Shown: positions 18,632 through 27,932, counted from the stretch's first letter. The stretch is 64,000 nucleotides of DNA from JAIOSM01 sp023143455 (GCA_030632885.1 DAOVTW010000009.1:11143-75142), one strand, 5' to 3'. The notes: generated by a model from the sequence alone, not told the origin. Numbers and translations: made by a program.

Positions 18632-19402
18632 ATGGAAAACCAAAAACTAAAAATATCCTTTCCCAAAGTAGATTCAGCTAACCAGGGTTCCGGGGAATAT
18701 TTCTTTATAGAAAAGAATGGTAAAAAAGAGAAAGTTACTTTTCATGAGTATGATAAAATATACTCCATCCCAGGACTTTATGAAGGGCTTTTTTATGACA
18801 AACTAAAATGCAACTCCCCTGCGGTTGTTGGAGGTCTTATTAATAAATATTATCAAAAAAACAACCTTGATACTTCTGACTTGAATATCCTTGATATAGG
18901 AGCAGGAAACGGTATCATGGGTGAAGAGTTGAAAAATATTGGTGTAAACTCAATTACCGGGCTTGATATCATAGAAGAAGCTGAATCATCAGCTATGCGT
19001 GACAGGCCAGATGTATATACAGAATATTATACAGCAGATTTGTTAGATCTCTCAGATCCTCATGAAGTTGCACTTACCAATGCAAAATTTAACGGCATGA
19101 CAATTGTTGCAGCATTAGGGTTTGATGACATTCCAGCACAAGCATTTGCAGCAGGATATAATTACGTTTCCTCACCTGGATTATTTGCATTTAATATAAA
19201 GGAAGATTTTATTGCAAAAAAGGATCACACAGGATTTAGCAAACTTATTAACGATATGGTTGATGAAGATATCCTTGATATAAAAGAAAAACATCGTTAT
19301 CAACACAGGCTTTGCCAGGATGGCACACCTCTGTATTATTATGCTATTGTAGCTGAAAAAAAAGATGACATTCCTGATAAAATGCTTGAACAATTTGCTT
19401 AG
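18632..19402 (+). CDS. Class I SAM-dependent methyltransferase
   Basis: A Rossmann-fold methyltransferase with motif I LNILDIGAGNGIMGEEL (about residues 86-102) followed by the acidic end of strand 2 (ITGLDI). Start chosen at MENQKL (18632) because GGAG lies six bases before it inside the longer frame. It is the first gene after the MarR-controlled promoter and precedes mttB by 112 bases. The substrate is unknown. It is not a usual member of corrinoid methyltransferase operons, which makes the linkage interesting. Confidence 0.82.
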   Translation: MENQKLKISFPKVDSANQGSGEYFFIEKNGKKEKVTFHEYDKIYSIPGLYEGLFYDKLKCNSPAVVGGLINKYYQKNNLDTSDLNILDIGAGNGIMGEELKNIGVNSITGLDIIEEAESSAMRDRPDVYTEYYTADLLDLSDPHEVALTNAKFNGMTIVAALGFDDIPAQAFAAGYNYVSSPGLFAFNIKEDFIAKKDHTGFSKLINDMVDEDILDIKEKHRYQHRLCQDGTPLYYYAIVAEKKDDIPDKMLEQFA

Positions 19403-19514
19403 CATACAAATTAAATCAACTTAATACTTTATTATAAATTCACAAGGTCTGTAATAAGATAGATCTTATGAATAGTTTTGTCACAAATTTATAGATAAAA
19501 GGAGTTATGAAAAC

Positions 19515-20873
19515 GTGCAACCTTTAGATATAGAAACATTTAAACCAAGACTCAAAACTTTAGGCAAAGAACAGGCATGGGCTATTCATTCAGCAGCTTT
19601 AGAAATACTTGCTAAAACTGGCTTTAAAATGGAGCATCCAAAGGTCTTGGAAATGCTTCAAGGAGCCGGCTGTACGGTTGAAAACGAAAACTGGGTTACA
19701 ATGCCTGCTTATGTTGCAGAAGAAGCAATCAAATCAGCACCCAAACAATATGCGCTTTATGATCAGCAAGGCAACAAAACAATGCCTCTTACCAATGATA
19801 ATTTTTTTTATGGAACAGGGTCAGATACAATCTTTACCCATGATCTTGAAACCCGAAAAAGACGTAGAACTGTTATAAAAGATACTGGTAATTTTGCTCG
19901 CATTGTAGATGCTTTACCAAATATGGATTTTTCAATGTCCATGGGCAATCCAACTGATGTTCCCATTGAAAATATTTATGTCCATGCATTTGCTGAAATG
20001 ATTAGAAACAGTAATAAACCAATCTCGTTTATTGCTGACAGCGGCAAAGATATGAAAAAAATATATGATATGGCATGCCTTGTTGCAGGAGGCGAGGATG
20101 AATTTCAGAAAAAGCCTTTTATCTTAAATTACTCTGAAGTTATCAGTCCTTTAAAATTCCCTGAGAATGTCATGGAAAAACTAGTGTTTTGTGCTGAGAA
20201 AAAAATTCCCATCTGCCTTCCTTCCGGATGTAATGCAGGCGGTGGTGGTCCTATAACACTTGCCGGAGCAATGGCACTTGGGATAGCAGAAAATCTCGCA
20301 GGCTTAGTGATTCATCAGCTTGCAGGCAAGGGCTCACCTTTCTTATTTGCACCAAATGTAAGTGTGCTTGACATGAAACATACTGTAGTCTCCTATGGAT
20401 GTACTGAGTGGAGCCTTACCCAGGCAGCTCTTGCAGATATGCGTGATGAGATTTATCAAATTCCAATCTGGTCTTTTGCCGGAGCAACTGATTCTAAGGT
20501 CATTGATGCCCAGGCAGGTGCTGAAGGCATGCTTTCAATTATTACTTCAATGCTTTCAAGGTGTAATATAATCCATGATGTGGGATATATAGAATTTGGG
20601 AATGCATCCTCCCTTGAAATGCTCGTTATGGCAGATGAACTTGTAGGAATGAGCCGATTTTTTACAGAAGGTATCCCCGTAAACAAAGAAACTCTGGCAT
20701 TAGATATAATCGAAAGAGTTGCCAAAGGACCTGAGGGGTCAATGTTTTTATCTGATCCTCACACGTTTGAACATTTTAAAACAGCTCACTTCCTTCCTGA
20801 ACTTATGGATCGAGCACGATATGAGTCATGGGAAAAAAAAAGGAAAAAAAGATTTAGCTATGCGTTGCAATGA
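19515..20873 (+). CDS. MttB-superfamily (non-pyrrolysine) methylamine-type methyltransferase, 3' end frameshifted
   Basis: COG5598 trimethylamine methyltransferase family: transfers a methyl group from a quaternary amine or similar donor to its corrinoid protein. The GTG start (19515) has GGAG ten bases upstream. There is no internal amber codon, so this belongs with the non-pyrrolysine members (the glycine betaine enzyme MtgB and relatives), whose substrates cannot be read from sequence. The open frame ends at a TGA just after the run KKRKKRFSYALQ; homologues normally continue with a basic helical tail. That tail is present in another frame (20829-20964), so this gene is probably frameshifted at an A9 run. 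Confidence 0.88.
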   Translation: MQPLDIETFKPRLKTLGKEQAWAIHSAALEILAKTGFKMEHPKVLEMLQGAGCTVENENWVTMPAYVAEEAIKSAPKQYALYDQQGNKTMPLTNDNFFYGTGSDTIFTHDLETRKRRRTVIKDTGNFARIVDALPNMDFSMSMGNPTDVPIENIYVHAFAEMIRNSNKPISFIADSGKDMKKIYDMACLVAGGEDEFQKKPFILNYSEVISPLKFPENVMEKLVFCAEKKIPICLPSGCNAGGGGPITLAGAMALGIAENLAGLVIHQLAGKGSPFLFAPNVSVLDMKHTVVSYGCTEWSLTQAALADMRDEIYQIPIWSFAGATDSKVIDAQAGAEGMLSIITSMLSRCNIIHDVGYIEFGNASSLEMLVMADELVGMSRFFTEGIPVNKETLALDIIERVAKGPEGSMFLSDPHTFEHFKTAHFLPELMDRARYESWEKKRKKRFSYALQ

Positions 20874-20964
20874 AAAAGCACGTAGGCTTCTTAAAGAACA
20901 TAAAGTTATACCAAAATCAAAAGAAGTTGAAACCGGAATTGATAAAATCTTAAATACTAAATAA
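20829..20964 (+). other. Out-of-frame C-terminal tail of the MttB homologue after an A9 run
   Basis: After TGGG comes a run of nine A (20833-20841), then GG and seven A. Dropping one A joins ...RYESWEKK to GKKDLAMRCNEKARRLLKEH and on to a TAA at 20964. This tail resembles the normal end of MttB-family proteins, and the corrected gene would stop 15 bases before the corrinoid gene instead of 106. Sequencing error, real mutation and transcriptional slippage are all possible. Confidence 0.75.
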
Positions 20965-20979
20965 AGAGGAAGATAGAAT

Positions 20980-21621
20980 ATGTTCGATTATCAACAACTT
21001 ATTGACTCATTAATAAAAGGTGAGAAAGAAATTGTAAATAATCTTGTAAAACAAGCTGTAGATGAAGGCTTATCAGCAAAAGATGTGCTTGATAACGGCT
21101 TGATTGCAGGTATGAATGTTGTAGGTGATAAAATGGAAGCCGGAGATATGTTTATCCCGGAAGTTCTAATGGCTGCGCAAATCATGGGTGAAGGCGTTAA
21201 TTTTCTTAAACCTCTTCTTAGAGATGACCAGTCTGCTGCAAAAGGCAAAGTCATTATTGGAACTGTAAAAGGAGATCTCCACGACATAGGAAAAAATCTG
21301 GTTGCCATGATGTGTGAAGGTTCAGGTCTTGAAGTAATAAACCTTGGGGTTGATATTGCCCCTGAGCAATTTGCAGATGCTGCAAAAGAAAATAACGCAG
21401 ACATTGTCTGCCTTTCAGCACTTCTTACAACAACAATGCCTCAAATGAAAAAAACTATTGAAGCCATTAAAGACAATGGTTTAAATAATAGAGTAAAAGT
21501 TTTAATAGGAGGAGCGCCTGTAACTCAAGCCTTTGCCGATGAAATTGGAGCTGATGCTTTTGCCGCTGATGCAGGCTCTGCTGCCAAAAAGGCCAATCAA
21601 TTATTATCTGTATCTGCATAA
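20980..21621 (+). CDS. Corrinoid (B12-binding) methyl-carrier protein, MttC-like
   Basis: Carries the methyl group on cobalt between the MttB-type enzyme and a downstream methyltransferase. Residues 1-85 form the helical cap (B12-binding_2); residues about 88-213 form the cobalamin-binding Rossmann domain with the DxHxxG motif in VKGDLHDIGKNLV (His near residue 101 is the lower cobalt ligand), then LSALLTTTMPQMKKTIEAIK and VLIGGAPV. Start ATG 20980 is behind AGAGGAAG. No reductive activator (RamA-like) or MtrH-like acceptor is in the window. Confidence 0.95.
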   Translation: MFDYQQLIDSLIKGEKEIVNNLVKQAVDEGLSAKDVLDNGLIAGMNVVGDKMEAGDMFIPEVLMAAQIMGEGVNFLKPLLRDDQSAAKGKVIIGTVKGDLHDIGKNLVAMMCEGSGLEVINLGVDIAPEQFADAAKENNADIVCLSALLTTTMPQMKKTIEAIKDNGLNNRVKVLIGGAPVTQAFADEIGADAFAADAGSAAKKANQLLSVSA

Positions 21622-21657
21622 TAAATAACACAAACAGAATAAGTAACTTCTCAATAA

Positions 21658-21984
21658 ATGAGGGGAAGGGGTGCACGGGTCATATTGTCCCAGATTAATA
21701 CGCCTAAAACAGAGTTTAAATCTCCTTTGGAAGTATTTAAACTTGCCTATGAACATGAACAGTTTGTTACAAAACTTATCAACGATTTAATGGATGTTGC
21801 TATTGCTGAAAATGATCATGCTACAAAAAGCTTTCTTAACTGGTTTGTTGATGAGCAGGTTGAGGAAGAGGCTTCCATGGAAATCATTGTCAACAAATTA
21901 AAACTAATTGGAGACGAAGGTAATGGTCTTTTGTTGATGGATAAGGAATTATCTTTAAGGACTTTTACGCCACCTGTCAAATAA
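21658..21984 (+). pseudogene. Ferritin, C-terminal half only (5'-truncated remnant)
   Basis: The sequence SPLEVFKLAYEHEQFVTKLI, then FLNWFVDEQVEEEAS and LRTFTPP, is the second half of a bacterial non-haem ferritin. About 55 N-terminal residues, including helix A and the first ferroxidase ligands, are missing. The preceding bases do not encode them in any frame, and no ribosome site precedes ATG 21658. It sits 36 bases after the corrinoid gene. A decayed fragment is the best reading. Confidence 0.8.
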
Positions 21985-21992
21985 CAGGGATA

Positions 21993-23042
21993 TCAATTAA
22001 CTGGTCCTGCAACATATTTTGCAAAGCCCTTTGAATAAAAGGGCTTTAACTTTTCATTTTTTTCTTTTATTACAATCATACACTCGACATTATCAAGACT
22101 GTTTACAAGAGCAACACCTTTTTGCCTGTCCATGACCATTAAACCTGTAGCAAGTCCGTCTGCAAGCATACAGTTTTCTGCAATTACTGATGCACTTACA
22201 ATATTATTATCAACAGGCCACCCGGTTTTTGGATTTATTATGTGGGAATAGGTTTTCTGGTTAAGTTCAAAAAAATTTCTATAGGTTCCACTGGTTGCAA
22301 GGGCTTTGTCAGATATTTTTAATATTTTATATGGTTTGTCGCTGTATCCTTTTTTTGGCATACTGATTCCAACTTTCCATTTTTTCAGTTGAGATTTTTG
22401 TCCTGCTGCATAGACTTCACCTCCTATCTCCACAAAAAAATTTTTGAAACCTGAACTCTTTAGCAAGGTTGCAATAGCATCAACACCATATCCCTTTGCA
22501 ATAGAACCTAAGTCAAGATTTAAACCCGAAATTTTCTTTTTTAGAAAATTTTCTTTTATAACAATATTACCAAACCCTGTTTTTTTCAAAAGAGTTTCAA
22601 TCTTTTTAGGATCAGGGATTTTAGAAGCAAGTTCTTCTGATTTATTAAAATTCCATAGCCTATAAAGCGGTCTTACAGTACCGTCCCATGCTCCATCAGT
22701 GATTTCATATAGTTTTTGAGCACTTGTTATTACTTTAAAAAAATCATTTGAAATATGAATAGCCTCATCTTTATTTGCTCTATTGAATTTTGAAATCTCG
22801 CTTGGTTTTGAATAAAGAGACATCTGTTGATTTATCATCTTTAATTGCACATCAATTGTTTGTTTTAAATCAAGAGGTATAATTTTTTTATGAGTGTACA
22901 CTTCAACGGTATAATAGGTTCCCATTGTTTGTCCGTAAATCGAGTATTTATTTATATTGATACCTGTTGAATGAGCCGGAGAAATGCACATTAAAGCAAT
23001 AATTGAGAAAACAGCCCAAACCAAAAACAGCTTAATCTTCAA
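21993..23042 (-). CDS. apbE: FAD:protein FMN transferase (ApbE family), TTG start
   Basis: Attaches FMN to Ser/Thr of flavoproteins such as Rnf or Nqr subunits. A signal peptide is present (MKIKLFLVWAVFSIIALMCI), in keeping with periplasmic action. Family segments: QTMGTYYTVEVY, LDLGSIAKGYGVDAIA, VEIGGEVYAAG and HIINPKTGWPVDNNI. The start is TTG at 23042, overlapping the stop of the preceding gene; the signal peptide would be lost with any later ATG. No Rnf or Nqr genes are in the window. Confidence 0.93.
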   Translation of the reverse strand: MKIKLFLVWAVFSIIALMCISPAHSTGININKYSIYGQTMGTYYTVEVYTHKKIIPLDLKQTIDVQLKMINQQMSLYSKPSEISKFNRANKDEAIHISNDFFKVITSAQKLYEITDGAWDGTVRPLYRLWNFNKSEELASKIPDPKKIETLLKKTGFGNIVIKENFLKKKISGLNLDLGSIAKGYGVDAIATLLKSSGFKNFFVEIGGEVYAAGQKSQLKKWKVGISMPKKGYSDKPYKILKISDKALATSGTYRNFFELNQKTYSHIINPKTGWPVDNNIVSASVIAENCMLADGLATGLMVMDRQKGVALVNSLDNVECMIVIKEKNEKLKPFYSKGFAKYVAGPVN

Positions 23043-24118
23043 AGCGTTGTCTCTTTTGTTTGCTTTTTATTGTCCTGGTCTTTCAGAAAAACTGTAAACT
23101 CAAGTTCATAAATATAGAAAAGAACCATTGTGATTGCGAAAATTAATGGGCCATAAAGAAGTCCTGCAAGCCCGAATAAATTCAATCCACCAAGGATTGA
23201 AAAAAATATAACAATAGTACTCATGTTTGCAGAGCCACTCATAAAAAGTGGGCGCACAAAGTTGTCAATCATCCCAACAATAACAACAGACCATATAATC
23301 ATAAAAACACCTGATTTTATATTTCCTGCAATAAAAAGATAAATCGCAGCAGGAATCCAAACAAGAGCAGTCCCAACCACTGGGATAAGAGAGGCAAATC
23401 CCATTACAGTCCCCCAGAAAAATCCTGGCAGACCACAGACAGCAAAAGCAATTCCACCCGCTACTCCCTGACCTGCTGCTGTAACTAATGTTCCAAGGAT
23501 TGCTGATTTTGATACAGCTTTTATTTTATCAATTAGAATTGTTTCATGATCTTTAGAAAGAGGTATAAGGTGGAAAATATAATCAAACAATTTTTTTTCA
23601 TTTTGTATTACAAAAAAGAAAACAAAGATCATTAAACCAAAATTTATAAAAACAGCAGTTATATTGCCGACTATGGTTCCGCTTTTTTGGATTAAGAATT
23701 TTCCACTGTTAGTAGACAAGTTTGTAATTGTGGCCTTCATATCAATGTCATTTAAAAATCCTGTTTCAGGCAGATACTTTTCATACAATTGAGCAAATTT
23801 TTCGAGGTTTCCCACCATAACCCAATCAGTAATTGCATTAAAAGAGATGATGCCTTGCTTTATGACAAGAGAAAATAAAATCATAAAAGGAAGCACTATT
23901 ACAACAATAAGAAGGATGCATAAAATACCGGAGGCAAGGTTTGTTCTACCTTTTACCTTTTTCAACACACGTTCATACAATGGCTTTGCAAGGATTGCGA
24001 GAATCAGACCAAAGATAATTGGATTAAGATATATGTTGATCATTTTGTAGCATAGAAAAATGCTTGCAAAGATAAGCACAAATAAAAAATAGTGAGAAAT
24101 ATTCAGTTTTTCTTTCAC
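23039..24118 (-). CDS. AI-2E family (PerM/YdiK) membrane transporter
   Basis: Polytopic inner-membrane protein of the AI-2E exporter family, which also includes ion antiporters; the substrate is unknown. Several helices are evident (YFLFVLIFASIFLCYKMINI, GILCILLIVVIVLPFMILFS, and a C-terminal group), with the family segment GLPGFFWGTVMGFASLIPVVG. GTG start at 24118 behind GGAGA. It overlaps apbE by four bases and follows the acyl-CoA synthetase by 33 bases. Confidence 0.9.
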   Translation of the reverse strand: MKEKLNISHYFLFVLIFASIFLCYKMINIYLNPIIFGLILAILAKPLYERVLKKVKGRTNLASGILCILLIVVIVLPFMILFSLVIKQGIISFNAITDWVMVGNLEKFAQLYEKYLPETGFLNDIDMKATITNLSTNSGKFLIQKSGTIVGNITAVFINFGLMIFVFFFVIQNEKKLFDYIFHLIPLSKDHETILIDKIKAVSKSAILGTLVTAAGQGVAGGIAFAVCGLPGFFWGTVMGFASLIPVVGTALVWIPAAIYLFIAGNIKSGVFMIIWSVVIVGMIDNFVRPLFMSGSANMSTIVIFFSILGGLNLFGLAGLLYGPLIFAITMVLFYIYELEFTVFLKDQDNKKQTKETTL

Positions 24119-24151
24119 TTAAGGTCTCCTTTTAGTTTCATATATCTATTG

Positions 24152-26362
24152 CTATTCAGCCCTGTCAAGCCATTCTTTATATTTACACATGCCAGAAAGT
24201 GCTTTTACTGCTCTTTCCGGGGTTGGGAAAAACACACCTTTATATTTTTTGCTTTTCCTTCTGTACAGAGTTTTTGATTCATCGTCAACCAGAAGGCTTA
24301 CTCCAATTATTGGTTTTTCATATTTTTCACTTAGGTTAATAATATGATCTATATATTGTTTTTCCATTTCACTTATCAAGGTGTGTATTGCTTCAATATC
24401 ATTTTTTGAGTACGAAGTGTCAAGCTTAGAAAGTCCTTCCAACATTTTATGCCCAAGAATACCCTGTCCTTGAATTCCAAGATGAATTAATGCATCACAT
24501 CCATCCCATTTAATCAATTCTTCTGATGTCTTAAGGCCGATCTCAGGGTCTCTTTCACCGACAATATCAACAGGGTTTGCATGACTCCAAAAGGGAGGCA
24601 GGATGCTATCAAGCTTAGTTTTTATTGAATTGGAAAGTTTTGGGACTAAAAGTCCATTTTCTACGCATAAATCTGTTGCCACCACCCCCCATCCTCCGCC
24701 AAGGGTCATAATTGCCACTCTGTTACCTTTTGGTAGTGGAAGTGATGAAAATACAGCCGAAAGATCAAGTAAATCCATTGGTTGATTTACTTCAATAACA
24801 CCTGCCTGTTTTAATGCTGCTGAAAAGAGTTTAGAGTCAGATGCCATTGCACCTGTATGGCTTGACGCAGCTTTGCTTCCCTCTTCAGTACGCCCACCAT
24901 TTAACACAATAACAGGCTTTTGTTTTGAGACCCTTGATGTGCTTTCAAAAAATCTCCTGCCCTGTTTTATACTTTCAATGTAAAGAACCACAGTTTTGGT
25001 TAATTCATCAACCTCAAAGGTTTCCATATAATCTTCAATAGTGACCATTGCTTCATTGCCAGACCCACTAAAAGCCCTTATTCCGATCTCCTGTTGTTCA
25101 GCAAAGGCAAGAAGCTGGGTGCCAAGGTTTCCAGACTGACAGACAAGGGCTGTAGACCCTGGTAAAGGCTCAACTTTTGATCCGGTACAGAATAAATTAA
25201 TATGAGGGTTGGTTATCCCCATCGTGTTAGGTCCTAAAATAAGAATCCCGGCTTTTTGAGCTTCTGCAACAACCTTTTTTTCAAGGATTGCTCCTTCTTC
25301 ACCGGTTTCTTTGAACCCTGATGTAATAAGAAGCAAGCCTTTAATATTTTTTTGCTTAAGCCCATCGATCAAATCAACAACTTTATTAGCCGGAATTGTA
25401 ACAACAGCAAGGTCAACTTTTTCTTTAATATCCAATACTGATTTATACACTTCTTTTCCAAGTATTGTTCCACCCTTGGGATTTACAAGAAAAATATCTC
25501 CTTTATATCCACCACTCAAGGTGTTTATAGTAAGAAAGTGACCCCATTTGCCCAAAGTTGAAGACGCACCTATAAAAGCAATGGATTCAGGATAAAAACA
25601 GGATCTCAAAAGCTTTTTATCAATTTTAATTTTTGCATCTTTTAAATTAATTTCATTTTTTTGATCTTGTTTTGTAGTAATTATTAATGCATCTACTGCT
25701 ATAAGTGTTCCATCTTTTTGAGCAATAAGAGGGTTAATATCAACCTCTTTTATGGCAGGGTATTTGTCAACAAGACGAGAAAGTCCGAAAAGCACTTTTT
25801 TTATATTTTCTAAATCAACTGCTTTTTCTCCTCGGAAATCACCTAAAAGTTTTTTTGAAATAAGGTCATCAATCATTGAGACAACATCAGATTCTTTAAT
25901 GGGAGCAACTCTGAAAACAACATCATTCAGCGCTTCTGTGAATATCCCGCCAAGCCCGAACATGATAACTGCCCCAAATTGAGGGTCTCTGAACATGCCT
26001 GCAACAAATTCACGATTCCCTTTTACCATTGGCTGCACAAGAAATTTCTTAAAACCCTCAGTACAATTTGTTAATATTTGAGATACTGCTTCTCTGACAG
26101 CAGCAATATCATGTAATCCTACCTTGACTAGCTCTTTCTCACTTTTATGGGCAGAATCAGAAGCAAGGCCTTTTAATACTACGGGAAAACCAATTTCTAT
26201 GGCTTTTTCACAAGCCTGTTCTATGGTGTTTGCTTCTTTTTCATTTACTACATTTATATCAAAAGCTTTCAGGATGGTTTTTGCATCATCTTCTAAAATC
26301 AGGTTAGAGTTGGATTCCAGGCTTTGCGCAATTAACTTAACAGCAATATTATCATCATTCAT
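24152..26362 (-). CDS. Acyl/acetyl-CoA synthetase (ADP-forming), fused beta-alpha type
   Basis: NDP-forming acyl-CoA synthetase: interconverts acyl-CoA, ADP and phosphate with free acid, CoA and ATP. Order is ATP-grasp domain first (about 15-230; EIGFPVVLKGLASDSAHKSE), then CoA-binding Rossmann (YPESIAFIGASSTLGKWGHF) and ligase domains (LVCQSGNLGTQLLAFAEQQE). The phospho-His is expected in AASSHTGAMA near residue 502. The start overlaps the tetR stop by four bases. In anaerobes such enzymes conserve energy from acyl-CoA or activate organic acids; direction and acid specificity cannot be read here. Confidence 0.92.
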   Translation of the reverse strand: MNDDNIAVKLIAQSLESNSNLILEDDAKTILKAFDINVVNEKEANTIEQACEKAIEIGFPVVLKGLASDSAHKSEKELVKVGLHDIAAVREAVSQILTNCTEGFKKFLVQPMVKGNREFVAGMFRDPQFGAVIMFGLGGIFTEALNDVVFRVAPIKESDVVSMIDDLISKKLLGDFRGEKAVDLENIKKVLFGLSRLVDKYPAIKEVDINPLIAQKDGTLIAVDALIITTKQDQKNEINLKDAKIKIDKKLLRSCFYPESIAFIGASSTLGKWGHFLTINTLSGGYKGDIFLVNPKGGTILGKEVYKSVLDIKEKVDLAVVTIPANKVVDLIDGLKQKNIKGLLLITSGFKETGEEGAILEKKVVAEAQKAGILILGPNTMGITNPHINLFCTGSKVEPLPGSTALVCQSGNLGTQLLAFAEQQEIGIRAFSGSGNEAMVTIEDYMETFEVDELTKTVVLYIESIKQGRRFFESTSRVSKQKPVIVLNGGRTEEGSKAASSHTGAMASDSKLFSAALKQAGVIEVNQPMDLLDLSAVFSSLPLPKGNRVAIMTLGGGWGVVATDLCVENGLLVPKLSNSIKTKLDSILPPFWSHANPVDIVGERDPEIGLKTSEELIKWDGCDALIHLGIQGQGILGHKMLEGLSKLDTSYSKNDIEAIHTLISEMEKQYIDHIINLSEKYEKPIIGVSLLVDDESKTLYRRKSKKYKGVFFPTPERAVKALSGMCKYKEWLDRAE

Positions 26363-26949
26363 GGTTGAATTCCTTTAAAGATTGTTTTGCATATATTTTT
26401 TGAAATATGGTCAATATCAATGTCTCTTTCAAAGATTATATCTCCAAGACAGGCATGTTCTATTGCTCCAAGTATTATTTTTGTTAGGGTCTGGTGGTCT
26501 GTATCTTTTTTTATATCACCTGTAGCAACCCCTTGTTTAATAATAGTTGCCACAGTTTTGGCATATACTTTAATTAACTCATATGCCCTGCTTTTATAAT
26601 AATCAGGATAACTTCTTACTTCAAGCAGTAGAATTTTTGCAAACACCTTGCTTTTCGTCCAGGATTCAAGGCTAGTGTTGATTATAACTTCAAGCTTTTC
26701 AATTGCGTTAGTCTTTCCTGAAATTGAAGCATCAATTTTCTTCTGGAAAAGTTGAAAATGATCTTCTAATAGTTTATAGAGCAAGTCTTTTTTGTCTTTA
26801 AAGTATTTATAAATAAGACCTTCTGTAACTCCTGCTTCTGATGCTATTTCTGAAGTGGTTATGGAATCAAAATCTTTTTTTTCCATAAGAGTTGAAAGCG
26901 CCTTCATAATTTTAATCCGACCAGGCGGGTTGGTACTTCTGGTTTTCAT
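26359..26949 (-). CDS. TetR-family transcriptional regulator
   Basis: N-terminal helix-turn-helix (about 10-55): ITTSEIASEAGVTEGLIYKY is a standard TetR recognition unit. The C-terminal ligand domain is not diagnostic. It is the first gene of tetR-acyl-CoA synthetase-AI-2E-apbE, joined to the synthetase by an ATGA overlap, so it most likely senses an acyl-CoA or acid linked to that enzyme. A dyad just upstream (26977-26992) is a likely self-operator. ATG 26949 has AGGAGG upstream. Confidence 0.93.
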   Translation of the reverse strand: MKTRSTNPPGRIKIMKALSTLMEKKDFDSITTSEIASEAGVTEGLIYKYFKDKKDLLYKLLEDHFQLFQKKIDASISGKTNAIEKLEVIINTSLESWTKSKVFAKILLLEVRSYPDYYKSRAYELIKVYAKTVATIIKQGVATGDIKKDTDHQTLTKIILGAIEHACLGDIIFERDIDIDHISKNICKTIFKGIQP

Positions 26950-26976
26950 TAAAAAACCTCCTTGGTGATTTGTTTG

Positions 26977-26992
26977 GTAAGTAAACCTTACT
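26977..26992 (-). promoter_or_regulatory. Probable TetR operator upstream of the acyl-CoA synthetase operon
   Basis: GTAAG-TAAAC-CTTAC, with the overlapping dyad AGTAA-ACC-TTACT, lies 27-43 bases upstream of the tetR start. Self-regulating TetR genes usually carry such a palindrome here. Assigned from symmetry and position only. Confidence 0.5.
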
Positions 26993-27197
26993 CACTATTT
27001 TATTTTATGTCAAGGTATATGCAATCAGGAAAAAAACAGAGCCCTGTAAAAGGATTAAAGAATTAATGTTCAACTGGCCAGATTAAAAGCGATCTTGACC
27101 TCTTTTTCTCAATGGTTGATCGGCCTTGTGGTATACATCTTTGTGGTAATCCAGACTGTATATATTCTTTCATAAAAAGCAATTCTGAGCATCAGGT

Positions 27198-27932
27198 TTA
27201 TTTGTCAAACTCGGTTTCACGCTTGGGGAGAAAAACGGATCGAAGCCAGCCAAATAAAGTATTGTCTTTGAGCTGTTCTTTTTCAAAAAAAGCATACTCT
27301 TTGCCGATTTTATCAAATTCTAAAAACCAATCTTTCCGGGAGGTGATCTGTTTTTTCGGGTCAAGTGTTTTGAGCACCCGGGCAGGATTCCCTGCGGCGA
27401 TTACATTCGGAGGAATATCAGTGGTCACGACGGAACCGGCGCCGATGATGGAATTTTTGCCTATTCTCACTCCTTTACAGATGATGGCGCTGTCCCCCAC
27501 CCACACGTTTTCTTCAAGCACAACACTGATTTCACCCGCTGTTGAAATGACCCGGTTATAAATTCCATGCCAGTCTGAATCTGAAATATACACATTGCTT
27601 GCCAGCATGCAGGAATCGGAAATGTGAATGTGGTTGGAGGCGCTGATGCGAACCCCAGGAGAGATCAGGACATGGTCGCCGATGACAATCCCTTTGACAG
27701 GTTTTCCTTGGGGCCACACTGTTATCCTGATTTTCTTATCTGAGGAGCCCAGGATACTGATATGATCCCCAATGTGTATAGGCTCGCCAAACAATACAAT
27801 GTGCCAGGGCTTGACAATAAAATGATTTTTCCCAAAGGATGCCAATTGAGGGACCAGTTTATACCGGACATACAATTTAAAAATACCATACCAGGCTTTT
27901 TTAAGATAATACGGTTGATAATCTTTGATCAA
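27198..27932 (-). CDS. Hexapeptide-repeat (LbH) acyltransferase, TTG start
   Basis: Left-handed beta-helix transferase related to maltose/galactoside O-acetyltransferases and sugar-decorating enzymes. Hexapeptide rungs run from about residue 60 to 205, ending in the family C-cap GKNSIIGAGSVVTTDIPPNV and AAGNPARVLK. The likely acceptor-activating His is in SDSDWHGIYN. TTG start at 27932 with GGAG eight bases upstream. Codon use is visibly richer in G and C than its neighbours, which suggests acquisition from elsewhere. Single gene; acceptor unknown. Confidence 0.88.
   Translation of the reverse strand: MIKDYQPYYLKKAWYGIFKLYVRYKLVPQLASFGKNHFIVKPWHIVLFGEPIHIGDHISILGSSDKKIRITVWPQGKPVKGIVIGDHVLISPGVRISASNHIHISDSCMLASNVYISDSDWHGIYNRVISTAGEISVVLEENVWVGDSAIICKGVRIGKNSIIGAGSVVTTDIPPNVIAAGNPARVLKTLDPKKQITSRKDWFLEFDKIGKEYAFFEKEQLKDNTLFGWLRSVFLPKRETEFDK

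Noticed and set aside
19515..20873. Pyrrolysine (in-frame amber) in the MttB homologue
   Set aside because: The frame has no internal TAG; the protein is of the non-pyrrolysine type.
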